From contig NW_026570227.1 in the NCBI RefSeq assembly GCF_019649055.1, forward strand, positions 1,612,001 through 1,676,000: a stretch of DNA of 64,000 nucleotides. Reading direction: 5' to 3'. The DNA is from Paramacrobiotus metropolitanus (taxonomy: Eukaryota > Tardigrada > Eutardigrada > Parachela > Macrobiotidae). The position numbers were made by a program, and so were the translations under genes. The notes under the pieces are model-generated. The model was not told the origin of the DNA and searched no databases. It was given only the letters and a program-made list of their open reading frames with translations. Shown here piece by piece: positions 54,400 to 64,000 of this stretch; positions within the stretch are counted from its first letter, which is position 1, and each line of letters starts with the position of its first letter.

Positions 54400-57050
54400 C
54401 GTGGAGAATGGAAAAGCTGGCAATCAAGTAAAAACGGTTATCGATGAAGAATTACTTAAGTTAACCAAAATCAAACAAAAGACCAGAGTGTGGCGTTTGA
54501 ACAGTGATTTGTGAAAAAAGTTCAAAAAACTCAAAAATTAATAAGACTGGAGGAATGTTTCACTTGCAGGCTGAGTTGCAGCTGACAAAGTATGAATAAA
54601 CAACGTAACTGCCAGTCCGAGAGGCTCACAGAGCATACAGGAAACTACTCAAGCCTGCGTATTACAGTAAGTAATGGTTTTATTGAAGTTTCTGACTTTC
54701 TGAAATAAAGTTAATAAACCAATCGGGATGACGGATTCCTATCCGCCAAAGGTAACCGCTGATGCTGGATGTAACCAGTTGGTGCACGGTCGCAGAATCG
54801 CATGGCACCGGCAGCTCGAAGAAATCTGGACACGTGGTTCAGCTTGCAGAAAGTTCTAAACGACGGACATATTCGTTTTTGGGACATGGATACTTTTTTT
54901 ACCCTTTAGTGATTGAGACATTGGGAGTATAATTTAGCCCCGCTCTGAGTGAACTGTTACATTGGAGCATATCTAAAAATGCATGCGCAATTGACGATTC
55001 TCGCCCGGATGGCGCCTTGGGGTGGTTGGGAGCCGTGCGACTCAGGTGCGACGGGAAGTCATCGTAGGCCCATAGAAACAAGTGCTTATCCCGGCACTTT
55101 TTAAACAGCGCGCGTTCGCAAACTGTACTGTTTGTTAACTAGGCAGTTACAGGCAAATTCAGAAAAAACCATCCTCTGCAAATCAGGAAAAAATGTGCGA
55201 TAAAAATGCTTACTGCCTTCTTAAATTAAGTGGCAGCTCTATGGTCACGTTATTACTCTACCGCCTTAAATTTTAGCACACGACCAGAAACAGAGCGCAT
55301 GCGTAGTTCTCCTGTTGGCGCACTGTAAAATCCCTGTTTGTTAGTGACGTCAAAATGACACACTGCCAGTCTGCAGTCCAGGCGAGAATCACGAATGCGC
55401 CACCTCCGCAGCGGCGGCTGCTTACCAGGGCCCTCATTCTAGCAGCATTTCATGCTTTTCCAAATCATATTATGTAAAGACTCGTATCTGTATGATAACC
55501 GATAACGTCGGGTGGGTTTTGAATCCGCGTGCCATGCAGCGCCCATTCAATTGCGCATCAACATCACAACCTTAGTTTCACTTTCAACCTTGTCGAAACG
55601 GTGACCCTAATCAAGCGATATGTCCATGATGCCTGGTGATAAGTGCTCGGAAGGTGCTTTCGTCGGGAGCACTTCCAGTAGTTGTCCCGTTTCTAGTTGA
55701 TCCGGCAGAGCGTAGGACGTGCTGAAGGGAAGCGGCACAATTGTCACAATTCGTCAAGGAGATGTACGCAGAAACACTATATCATACCACGGTATAAAAG
55801 AGATAAATCTCTGGTAGCGAATGATGCTGAACGTAGCATGTACAAAAATTCAGTACTTTTCGGCATGTTTTCGTCAAAGGCATCAAGTTGTAATTAAGGG
55901 CGTAAACGTGTGGCACGGCCACACGTTTTCAACTTCGGCCATTGTATTTCTTTTGTCTTTCAAGAAAGGTTAATGAGGTGTGACGGCAAAAAAAGTACTG
56001 AATTTTCCTACAATGTCTTGCGCTACCAGTGAATTCCTTTATACCGTGATCATACTATACTTTCAGTAGATCATTGTGAGCGGTTGTTGATCAGATACAT
56101 ATAGTTAAGAAATTCTCTCGTGTGAATATTACAAAAAATATACCGCCGTCTTGAAAACCATCTTCCCGGCGCAGTAGCTGTTTTGCTTGTAAGGATTTCG
56201 AAAATTAACTGTACTGTGTAGTGAACTGTGTCCTGTGAACAAGATGTCTTTGAGAACAAAATTAATGTGCTCGTTTTCTGCTGTACTGTACCATAGCAGG
56301 AATGAAGGTTTTAATATGCGCCTTCATTCCTGCTATGATTGTACGAACAGCGCAGCATAGATGCCAGCGTTTAACAACGTTCGCGAAAGTGACGCGCAAC
56401 CGATTAAAAAAAAATCGAAGAAAAGTGTGTATATTCCAGAGCAGAAACGGAAAGTAACGGAAATGATATTGGTTTAAATGCGGTTTCTATGCTAATGTGC
56501 GTTTGAGTACAACCCTTCATAGATATTCTCTAACACAATTAGAAAACGAATGACACTCAGATCATAAACTTCTAGAAAACCAAAAACAGTTCATCAAGAT
56601 TGCGACCGCACTCAACTGTACCAAGAACACAGGCAGCATTGCCCCGTTGTATTTCTAAACTGCAACGCTGCATCAGAAACAGTTTCGCACGGCTTACTCC
56701 AGTCTGCTCCCGAATACGTTTGGCCAGATCCGAGATAAACCCACTGGTGCTTATAATTAAATTAAACACTCCTATAAACATGCATCCTGAGAATCAGCGG
56801 ACCGTAGACCCTTCTTTGTTGTCCAGCGGTTTTACTTCGTTAAACGTAGTTATTTCTCAGGTGCAAGATGAAATGACATAAACCCAGTGAAAGGATGAGC
56901 CAAATGTACCCGGTAAAAGAATTAAAAACATGTGCATCACTGCACTTTATTTCATTCCCCAATGCAACATTTCAAACTTAAGACCGACACCTTCGTCCTA
57001 TAATCCGTATAAGCCGGCACAACGATGGCGCAATGTAAGCGGCGTTCCCT
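54400..57050. other. Intergenic region between F and G
   Basis: No gene. 55483-55735 and 56040-56190 duplicate the upstream region of copy E. A hairpin lies at 56293-56336 (16-bp perfect arms, ATAGCAGGAATGAAGG and complement, 12-base loop). 56572-56781 (minus) is a fragment of the LDD-box reverse transcriptase family (FLMQRCSLEIQRGNAACVLG). The rest is unassigned. Confidence 0.55.
56572..56781 (-). mobile_element. 3' fragment of the LDD-box reverse transcriptase family
   Basis: 69-codon frame ending SLEIQRGNAACVLGTVECG, matching the terminal motif of the element at 42.7 kb. No RT domain. Confidence 0.75.
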
Positions 57051-59761
57051 TCAGCCGCGTCGCAGCTTCATCACGGCGCAGCCGAAGGCCGATCGGGCCT
57101 GCGGCAAGCGGCACTCGTGCAGCTCCCAGCGGTCCGCCTCCTCATCGTACACTTCGATGCTGTCGAGACACCCATTCCCGTTCTCATCGTCCGACCCCCC
57201 GAGCACGTACAGCTTCCCGTCCAGGCTGACAGATGCAGGTTCACTGCGCGGCATGACCAGGTCCCCTGTGGCACAATGGTACAAAGGTACAATTGACATC
57301 CGGACAAGGGAATTACGCCCTACCTTTCCGCAGCCACTGATTGCTAACGGGGTCGTACGCTTCCACGCGGCGTCCCATTCCACGGTTACCTATCATCTGT
57401 TGTGCAAGGCCGGTCCAGCGATAGCCACCTATGCCATTCGCCACAAAAACCAGTTCAGTCGTCTTATCATTTATATCATCTTATGTCATTTATTTTATCA
57501 GTCATTCTTTACAATTATCCGATATTACTCATCTCCTACATCAGATACAGCATAAGAAAAATAAGGAATAAAAAGAGGAGATGCAAAAGGACTTACATAA
57601 CAAGAAGCAAGGTAAACTGCAAGATACCACTATACTTTGCTACATGGCATGTAGTACATGCGTCGTTGGGAACCTTATGCCAGTTTCACCTAATCTCAAC
57701 TGGAAGGAGTTGGAGACTGTCGTTGCGTGATCAGAAATATCTTGAACATGCTACAATTCCCTTACTGCGCGTACCAATAACGTAAATCAACCCGCCGGGA
57801 CCAACACAGGCCACGCAACGGCTGCGAGCCGTGGGCATGTCGGCCAGTCGGCTCCAGGCGTTCGCGGCGGGATCGTAAGCCAAAGCCCAGTTGCTGGCGT
57901 CCCGGGCGTTATTGCGTTCGCCTCCGAAGGCGTACAACCGCCCGCCACACGCTACCAGCGCCAAGCGGGCCAGCCCAACCGGCAGCGCGGCGACGGCGCT
58001 CCAGGCATCGCTGCCGGGGTCGTACATCTCCACGGACGCCAATGGGCTGTCACCCGCACCATAGCCGCCGGCCGCGTACATGCGCCCATTCAGCGCGGCC
58101 AGACCGGCCGCAAGGCGGCTGATCTGCGCTTCGGCTCGCCGGCCCCACTGACCCTCCAGACCGACGTAGCGGCTGTCCCGTTGCATCGTCACCACGTCGT
58201 ACGATCGGGCGATCAGCAGCGAACTGCCGTCCCGCACCATGACGCCGCAGGGATCCACAATACGGGGTCCAGGCGGCTGCAGGCGCCACACGGCCGGGAT
58301 GGACGGACTGAACACGTCCACCGTACCGTCACAGCGGCGTCCACCCACGCACAGGATCACTTCGTGTGCACCTAGCAACAGTTTGGAAGTGTATTTAACT
58401 GTTCATGAAGAACGTAGCGCATGTTAACCTTACCGTATGAATGTCGCGGCTTCTCCGTCCTTCCATCCGTTACTTCGCTCACCATTGCGGACTGGCAGGA
58501 CGGCACGGCTGCCGCTGCACTGGCGACGGTCACCGTGTATTCCTGCCGACATTGGTCGCTCAGAAAGGCAGCGCGGACGCCCTGTAAAACAGCCTTCGCG
58601 TGCGCCGCTCGTCCGCCACGGTCGTGATCCAGCCAGCACAGCACCGCCTGCCACACCTGATCCTCACTCTCCACGTCCACCTCATCCGAGGCAATCAGCT
58701 CATTTAGCTGCAAAAAAAAAACAAGTATTATTCAAAATCGTGTAAACGCACGGGATCTTCAGTTTTCGCACACTCCCAAGCAATTTTTTTGCATCACTTT
58801 ATGATATTGTGTGAGCAGTGATTTGTATACACTGGCGTGAACAACTGTTTGTACATGTGCGTAACTTCCGTTAGGGATTTATGGGTGCAATAAGATCCCA
58901 AAACGTTTAAGGACAAACAGGTACCACAAAGTCTCCATTATAGATCACATTTGATGATTTGAAAAGAACGGTGGAACTCTCTTTCACATCTCTAGATCTA
59001 ATGTAACTGTACATTGCCAATTGCCATACCTGCTGCGCATCCATCTGCAGAAAGTCTTGGCTGTGCGCAAACTGCGGAAAGCGTCGCCGGATATATCCGA
59101 GGGCCGTTTCGGCCAGAACAGGATTGTAGTGCTGGGAGGCCAGAGCATGGACCACCAGGGAGTCCGACAGGCGCATGTGCTCTTCCACGTAGCGCCAGCA
59201 GCGTTTGGCAAGGGAATCCAGCTGCAGGAACTGCGCCGCAGTCAAGATGGCTTCCACGTTGTCGTCGTTCACGCTGATTTCCATAGTATAGAAATATTTC
59301 ACCAATCTAAATTCAGCGCACAAATAATGAGGCTTCGTAAAAATCGTTCTTAAAAATCATCATCATCATAAAAATCGATTAGTGATATTTTTACCAAATA
59401 AAATCTCCAGCTTCTTGAAAGGCTCGAATTACCAACATGTTGCAATATGTTTAATACAGTCTTATTGTTACAGGAAAAGTGCTACTAACTCGTTTAACGT
59501 GCGACTGTCGATGTTGTGCAGTTGGAATGCTGGCTGTTTGGAGTCCTTCCAGTTCTCCGTGAAGGCGGCCCGAAAGTAGGCGCTGTGCGCGCTGAGGAGA
59601 TTGCGATGACAGGGAATCCCAGCTGCGGACTCCTCGCTGCCTTTCAGAACGACATCGCAGAACGTCCCCGTCGACTGCAGTTCCCGCAGTTCGCGCAGCA
59701 GCGCCACAGGGAGATAATCATTAACAGAACGATCGTTGTCAGAACGTTTTCGCTTCGACAT
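57051..59761 (-). CDS. KLHL-type BTB-BACK-Kelch protein, copy G (intact, most diverged)
   Basis: Exons: 59761-59490, 59306-59030, 58707-58434, 58371-57775, 57389-57324, 57265-57051; 1701 nt, 566 aa, phases consistent. The N-terminus is basic (MSKRKRSDNDRS). BTB about residues 22-132 (FCDVVLKGSEESAAGIPCHR), BACK about 135-235 (ELIASDEVDVESEDQVW, CWLDHDRGGRAAHAKAVLQ), Kelch about 275-565 (GRMYAAGGYGAGD, GRLYAFGGERNN, KLYVLGGSDDENG). It differs from the others in the second Kelch blade region (ARSYDVVTMQRDSRYVG) and in a 66-nt exon 5. Intron 2 contains an R1 repeat (58740-58925). Predicted Cullin-3 adaptor by family; the substrate is unknown. Confidence 0.9.
58740..58925 (-). repeat. Interspersed repeat R1, copy in intron 2 of G
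   Basis: The reverse complement shares 'caaacagttgttcacgccag', 'gtatacaaatcact' and 'gggagtgtgcgaaaact' with the other R1 copies. Confidence 0.6.
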
Positions 59762-60339
59762 TGCTTAACGTTCGTCGTTCACGAGTGGAACGTCGGAGTG
59801 GAACGTCGGAGCCTTACGAAATTCGAAATAAGTACAGTACTGTACATCTTTTCGCGGCTTTCAAGCTTTGGATATTCCACGAGCGTTTTGGGCAGTGGTT
59901 GCATGCGAACGGCGCACCGCCGCGCGGGCGGCTGCTGACGTCTCTCTACATTCTGCACTCAGCCGTGTGCACTGTTCAGCTGCACGGGAACACGAACAGA
60001 CGTGTTTGTGACAGTTTGTCATTTGCCATTTTCTGATTTTTCAGACTGTCTCCGATTTTTAATCAGGCTAATAAATCGCGTATGGCGTATCCATGATCAG
60101 ATTGCGCCTTGCAGGCTTTTTAGCGATCTTTTAGACTCTGTGCACGAGATCCTCCGTTTTCTTGGTTGACAGTGTCTGACAACGCAGAAAGTTCCGAGAT
60201 TGTCGTTGATGCCGCGTTATTTAACAGCACAGCTTCAAAGGAATTCTTAATCTGTCCATTTTTAGCCGTGCTCTTGTCGTCCACTGCAGATGGGACATTG
60301 GGAATGAGGGTGTTGTGTGCCGTGTGCATGTGAGGAGCG
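59762..60339. other. Intergenic region between G and the helical-protein gene
   Basis: Divergent promoters of copy G (minus) and the next gene (plus) must lie here. 60088-60140 matches 50715-50760. No clear core promoter motif is seen. Confidence 0.4.
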
Positions 60340-63300
60340 ATGGCGTGCGGTCTGGAGTTCCGTCAGCCGACGGCGGAGTTGCGACGACTGTGGCACGAAC
60401 TGCGCTTGCTGAACGACACCCTGGGCACCTGCGTCAAGGCCGCCGAAGGTACGGCTAGTGTTTCTCATTTTTATCACAGGCTGCTTCGACTTTTCTCAAT
60501 AATTTGACTTGCACCATGTATTTCGGATAATTCATTAACTTCATCAGCCACGGTTTCCAGTTTCCTGAAGGTACAGAAATTTCTACAATTTTTTGTTTCG
60601 TTTAATTTGGAAAAAGTCGTTGCTGCGGTTGTTTTTCAACGAAATAGTTGTTGATGTACTTACAGCGTGCATTTGACATTTTGCATTACAGTTGAGATTC
60701 AAACCGCTGTGGGCCGTTTTTCAATGTCACCGTATTTGAAAATAGTAAATTTGGATTATTTTACATTTATTTTTCGCATAATTTGGCTGTAGTAATCGCA
60801 GAAAATTAAATGAAATATTAATATTTATTGATGTAACGTCATTTCCCGAAGTTTCTTTTCAAGGGGAAAAATTGGCAAAAAAATGCCGATTGAGTGAAAT
60901 GCAAATACAGTAATCTCCACCTAAATCTATTTAAACGATAATTGATAAAACTAATTAAACGGGAATTTAAAATTATTTACGACGGTAATTTCTCCTTGCT
61001 GTACACTGTACAGTGGGAAGTCATGTATGCGATTGTCACATTGTGTGTTGTGTAATGACAGAGTACCTGCGGGATTTGGACGGGAAAGTGAGCGCCACGA
61101 AGGTCTACTTCGCCGACATCAAGTCCCGCATCGCCGGCATCCCGCGCGGCCAGGTCCGCGTCGGCCCCGACCTGCAGCACGTGCTGGCCATGCCCGCCGC
61201 CGCCGCCGCGAAGCACTTCCAAAGCATGCGCGACGACGCCGCTGACAGTCAGTAGAACGCCGTAAACTGCAGTAAATTTTTACTTTTTAAGACTCGGCAG
61301 ACCAGCCATTAATTAGATGCCGAAAATTGCGTGAAATGTATATTTTCGTTTGTTAAATTGAAAGCACCAAGGAACGGCTAGGCTGCTGTGAAATGTACAA
61401 AATACAGACATAATTCTACGTGTAGAAAATACTACGAAAAATATATATTTAATGGAAATTTGAGTACATAACCAGCAGATAGGTAGAATTGTTGGTAATT
61501 TGTTATTGTGACAAAAATTATTATTTGTATAGTAACAAATATGGCGACTTATGTGTGGTTGGGAAATGGTGTAGATTTCGCGCGGGTCTCGGAGGAGCGC
61601 CGGAAATGGATGGCGGAGGCCGGCCAGCTGATGCGCCGGCAGATGATCATTCTGAACCGGCTGGACGGCATGACGCTGCAGTTGGCGGAGACGCGGGGAC
61701 TGCGCGGTCGTCTGGTCTCCACCTACCGTGACATCACCTCCGTCGAAGGTACATAACTCAAAGGAATCATAAGAAAGCCAAAGAAAACATAAGAATAACC
61801 TAAGAAAACCTAAGAAACATAAGAAAACCTAACAAAATCCAATAAAACCTAAGAATAACGTTAGGATAAGTGTAGGATATAAGAAGATATGAAAAAACAT
61901 GCAAAATATAGTAATAACGTAAGAAAATAATTATAGGAAAATATATAAAAAATATTGAAAAATATAAGAAAATGTGAGAAATTATAAGAAAGCATAAGAA
62001 GACATAAGAAACGTCATCCTGCCAAGATGGCGGAGCGCCCTATTGTTCCGCGCAACCGAGGCAGCTCGATAAAATCCGGGCCGGCTGTTCGGCGACGCGT
62101 GTGGGCGTCCGCACGTGCGACTCTTTATTAAATTGTGCCGGTTGCGGCAGACGGGACAGGAGGGTCCCGGTGTCGCGCAGAAAGGCGCTAGTGTGAAGAT
62201 GATCGTGTTTCTGCTTTGCAGAGGAGGTGAAATCTCTGCAAAAGGTCCTGTTCGACTGCGAAATGGGCAGAGCCGACCTGGAGGAGGATTATGTGACACT
62301 GGTGAGTGAAAGGTGACACTTTGTCCGTTGTGTGCGGCACCCCCTGGGGGGGTGACCTTCCTTTGTCAGGGTGGAGGGCTCAGTTTACGCTTGACATATT
62401 TTCCCGTTTGGTTGTGGGTGTTTTCGCGAAATGACGGGATATAAATGGGGTGGTGTATTTTTGGTGCCATTTTTCAACGTTAACCAGAAATTACCGGCGT
62501 GTCGAGTTAAAAACGGAACTGTAGTATTTTTTCAAAGTTAATCCGTATAAACTGAACATAAGAAGAAATAAATTTAAATTTCTGAACGTTGTATTATCGA
62601 GTTTAGCAGGTGTGTATCTAATAGTAAATGCAGGTTTTTTAGTAAAAGAATAAAATTTATTTACAAATTAAATTTGCTTGTGTGACTTTAACATCGACAA
62701 CACGCATGGGTATTTTAGTTTTATTTTATTTTTGCGTATTTAAAATTTGAAATGCTCTTTTATGAACGTTTAAACATTCTGGATGATTATGTAGTTAAAC
62801 AAAACATTTACTTATTTAAAATACCGAATCCCAGTTTTATGTATTAAATTTTTGAAGCAATAATTGCATGCGCTGTCGCAGTACTTGATAAATAATTTAT
62901 GTATCGTGAAAACTTCAAAGTTGAACATTTGCAGTCGAAGAAAAGTCAGGGACTTCCGGTGCTTAAAACAGGTGCCACTACTCGTTCTGGCAGCCTAACG
63001 CGAATTTTATCCTGCCAGTTTTCGAAAACAAAACCGTTCTTTTCCTTTGATTTTCATCCCAGAAAAAACGCTATCTATTTTACAAAAATTCAGAATAAAT
63101 TATCAGCAACTATTCAGCGTGTTTGAGCCAGATTCGTTAGAAGCCAACCGATTTTTCTTTTACCTCATGTAGAAAAATGCGACGTAGATCGAATGTGAAA
63201 TACCTCGAGCGTTCAAAATTTTACTTAATCTGTGGATTATTTTTTCTGTATAAATTTGATTTTATTAATTAAACATATTTTCGTTAATTTTCTTAATAAT

Positions 63301-63395
63301 TAAAATTAATTATATTGCAGATCCGAACGTTCCAGCAGCTGAGTGCAGGACGCCAGGCGGATGCCGGTGCAGCGTTTGGCGACGCCGCGTTGTAG
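60340..63395 (+). CDS. Predicted helical/coiled-coil protein, 207 aa, five exons
   Basis: Exons inferred from splice sites and phase: 60340-60448, 61062-61247, 61575-61748, 62222-62301, 63321-63395; 624 nt, 207 aa plus stop. All acceptors are AG and donors GT (GTACGG, GTCAGT, GTACAT, GTGAGT), with phases 1,1,1,0. The start is MACGLEFRQPTAELRRLWHE. The protein is mostly charged helix with heptad-like leucines (RRLWHELRLLNDTLG; RRQMIILNRLDGMTLQLAET; EVKSLQKVLFDCEMGRADLE), with an Ala-rich piece PAAAAAKHF in exon 2. There is no catalytic motif, signal peptide or membrane span. It looks like a small subunit of a coiled-coil complex, but I recognise no family. Its exons are GC-rich in contrast with very AT-rich introns, which supports real coding. 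Confidence 0.7.
61755..61990 (+). repeat. Degenerate CCTAAGAAA-type array in intron 3
   Basis: Runs of 'cataagaa', 'cctaagaaa' and 'aacctaagaa' decay into AT-rich sequence. The unit is the same as the cores of the minisatellites at 5.2 and 50.5 kb. Confidence 0.6.
62302..63320. other. Long AT-rich intron 4 of the helical-protein gene
   Basis: 1019 bases. A 75-codon frame at 62899-63126 has no recognisable domain. No RNA gene seen. Confidence 0.45.
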
Positions 63396-64000
63396 CGGTG
63401 CATGACAAATTCAGTTAATCATGGCGCTTTCTCGTCTTTCCCATTGTGTTCAACTGGTCCCGCGAATCAAAGACTACACACTAACCAATCACTTGCCCTT
63501 CAATCTCACGGGTCATAATCGTTTTTTTAACTGTATCTCGCTTGTCGCCGGTAGATTGATGAGGGCGTTGTGTAAATAATCCATTTTAATCATTTTCCTA
63601 ATAATTGTTTCTGATTTTACTGTACAGTGTGCGCAATGCAATAACGGTCGGTGTTTTTATTTTTAACCAGCAATTTAATGGCTGTTTTTTTCGCTTGAAT
63701 TCCCCGGTGCTTTTTCTGCTGCCGTCATACGCATCGGCGATAAAAGCATTGTGGAGATTTTATAACGTTCATAAAAGCGGATAAAAATTATATGGGTGTA
63801 GAGAAATACGGTCCGCGTGATTTGCGCCGAAAGCGGGGTTAAACAACCGCAATGGCAACATTTTAAGCACCGGTGTGTGGTGTGATTGTGATGGGCCGCC
63901 GCGGGCGGATTGCACGGCATCCCCGCCGCGGGACAAACAAACGCGGGATGATTAACCGTGCAGCCGATTTACAACACCATACTGGATGGAAATTTGCCGG
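63396..64000. other. 3' flank at window end
   Basis: No convincing poly(A) signal or further gene. Short frames only. Confidence 0.4.

Noticed and set aside
1-64000. CRISPR array or bacterial operon
   Set aside because: No regularly spaced direct repeats with unique spacers, no ribosome-binding sites or operons; genes have spliceosomal introns.

Overview
The window is animal nuclear DNA, most likely from an invertebrate. Genes have short GT-AG introns, GC-rich exons and AT-rich flanks, and about half of the sequence is transposable elements and their debris. No mitochondrial or bacterial segment is seen. I cannot name the species.

The host genes are mainly a local family of BTB-BACK-Kelch (KLHL-type) genes, all with the same six-exon layout. 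Seven copies are present: A (1646-4734, +), B (7763-9939, -), C (13705-17503, +), D (38475-40838, +), E (47684-50105, -), F (52330-54399, -) and G (57051-59761, -). B, C, E and G read through with consistent splice phases and would encode proteins of about 566-581 residues. A, D and F carry frameshifts, stops or deletions and are pseudogenes. An unrelated five-exon gene for a 207-residue helical protein (60340-63395, +) ends the window. B and D lie in two arms of an inverted duplication (about 6.4-10.3 kb and 38.1-41.9 kb). E and F share upstream sequence in direct orientation.

Mobile DNA fills the spaces. A Ty3/gypsy-type LTR element (17680-22185, -) has two 148-bp LTRs, gag and a long pol. 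Right after it lies an inverted integrase fragment with a 36-bp fold-back. From 23408 to 37005 there is a whole Maverick/Polinton: 119-120 bp terminal inverted repeats, an exact 6-bp target duplication (TGTTTC), and on one strand genes for packaging ATPase, integrase, minor and major capsid proteins, a basic virion-like protein, adenain-type protease, a conserved unknown protein and a seven-exon protein-primed-type DNA polymerase B. From 42265 to 47166 there are fragments of jockey/CR1-like non-LTR elements and a longer reverse transcriptase element with an LDD box and a nuclease-like C-terminus. Short 3' pieces of that family recur at six other places, always on the minus strand.

There are also several unnamed repeat families: a palindromic TCTGAC/CCTAAGAAA minisatellite at 5.1 and 50.4 kb, an interspersed repeat in five copies, a fold-back element at 12.06-13.36 kb, and a tRNA-like pol III unit in an intron of gene C. 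Frames in the mobile elements break repeatedly at short A/T runs, mostly as if one base were missing. This may be an assembly artefact and not decay.
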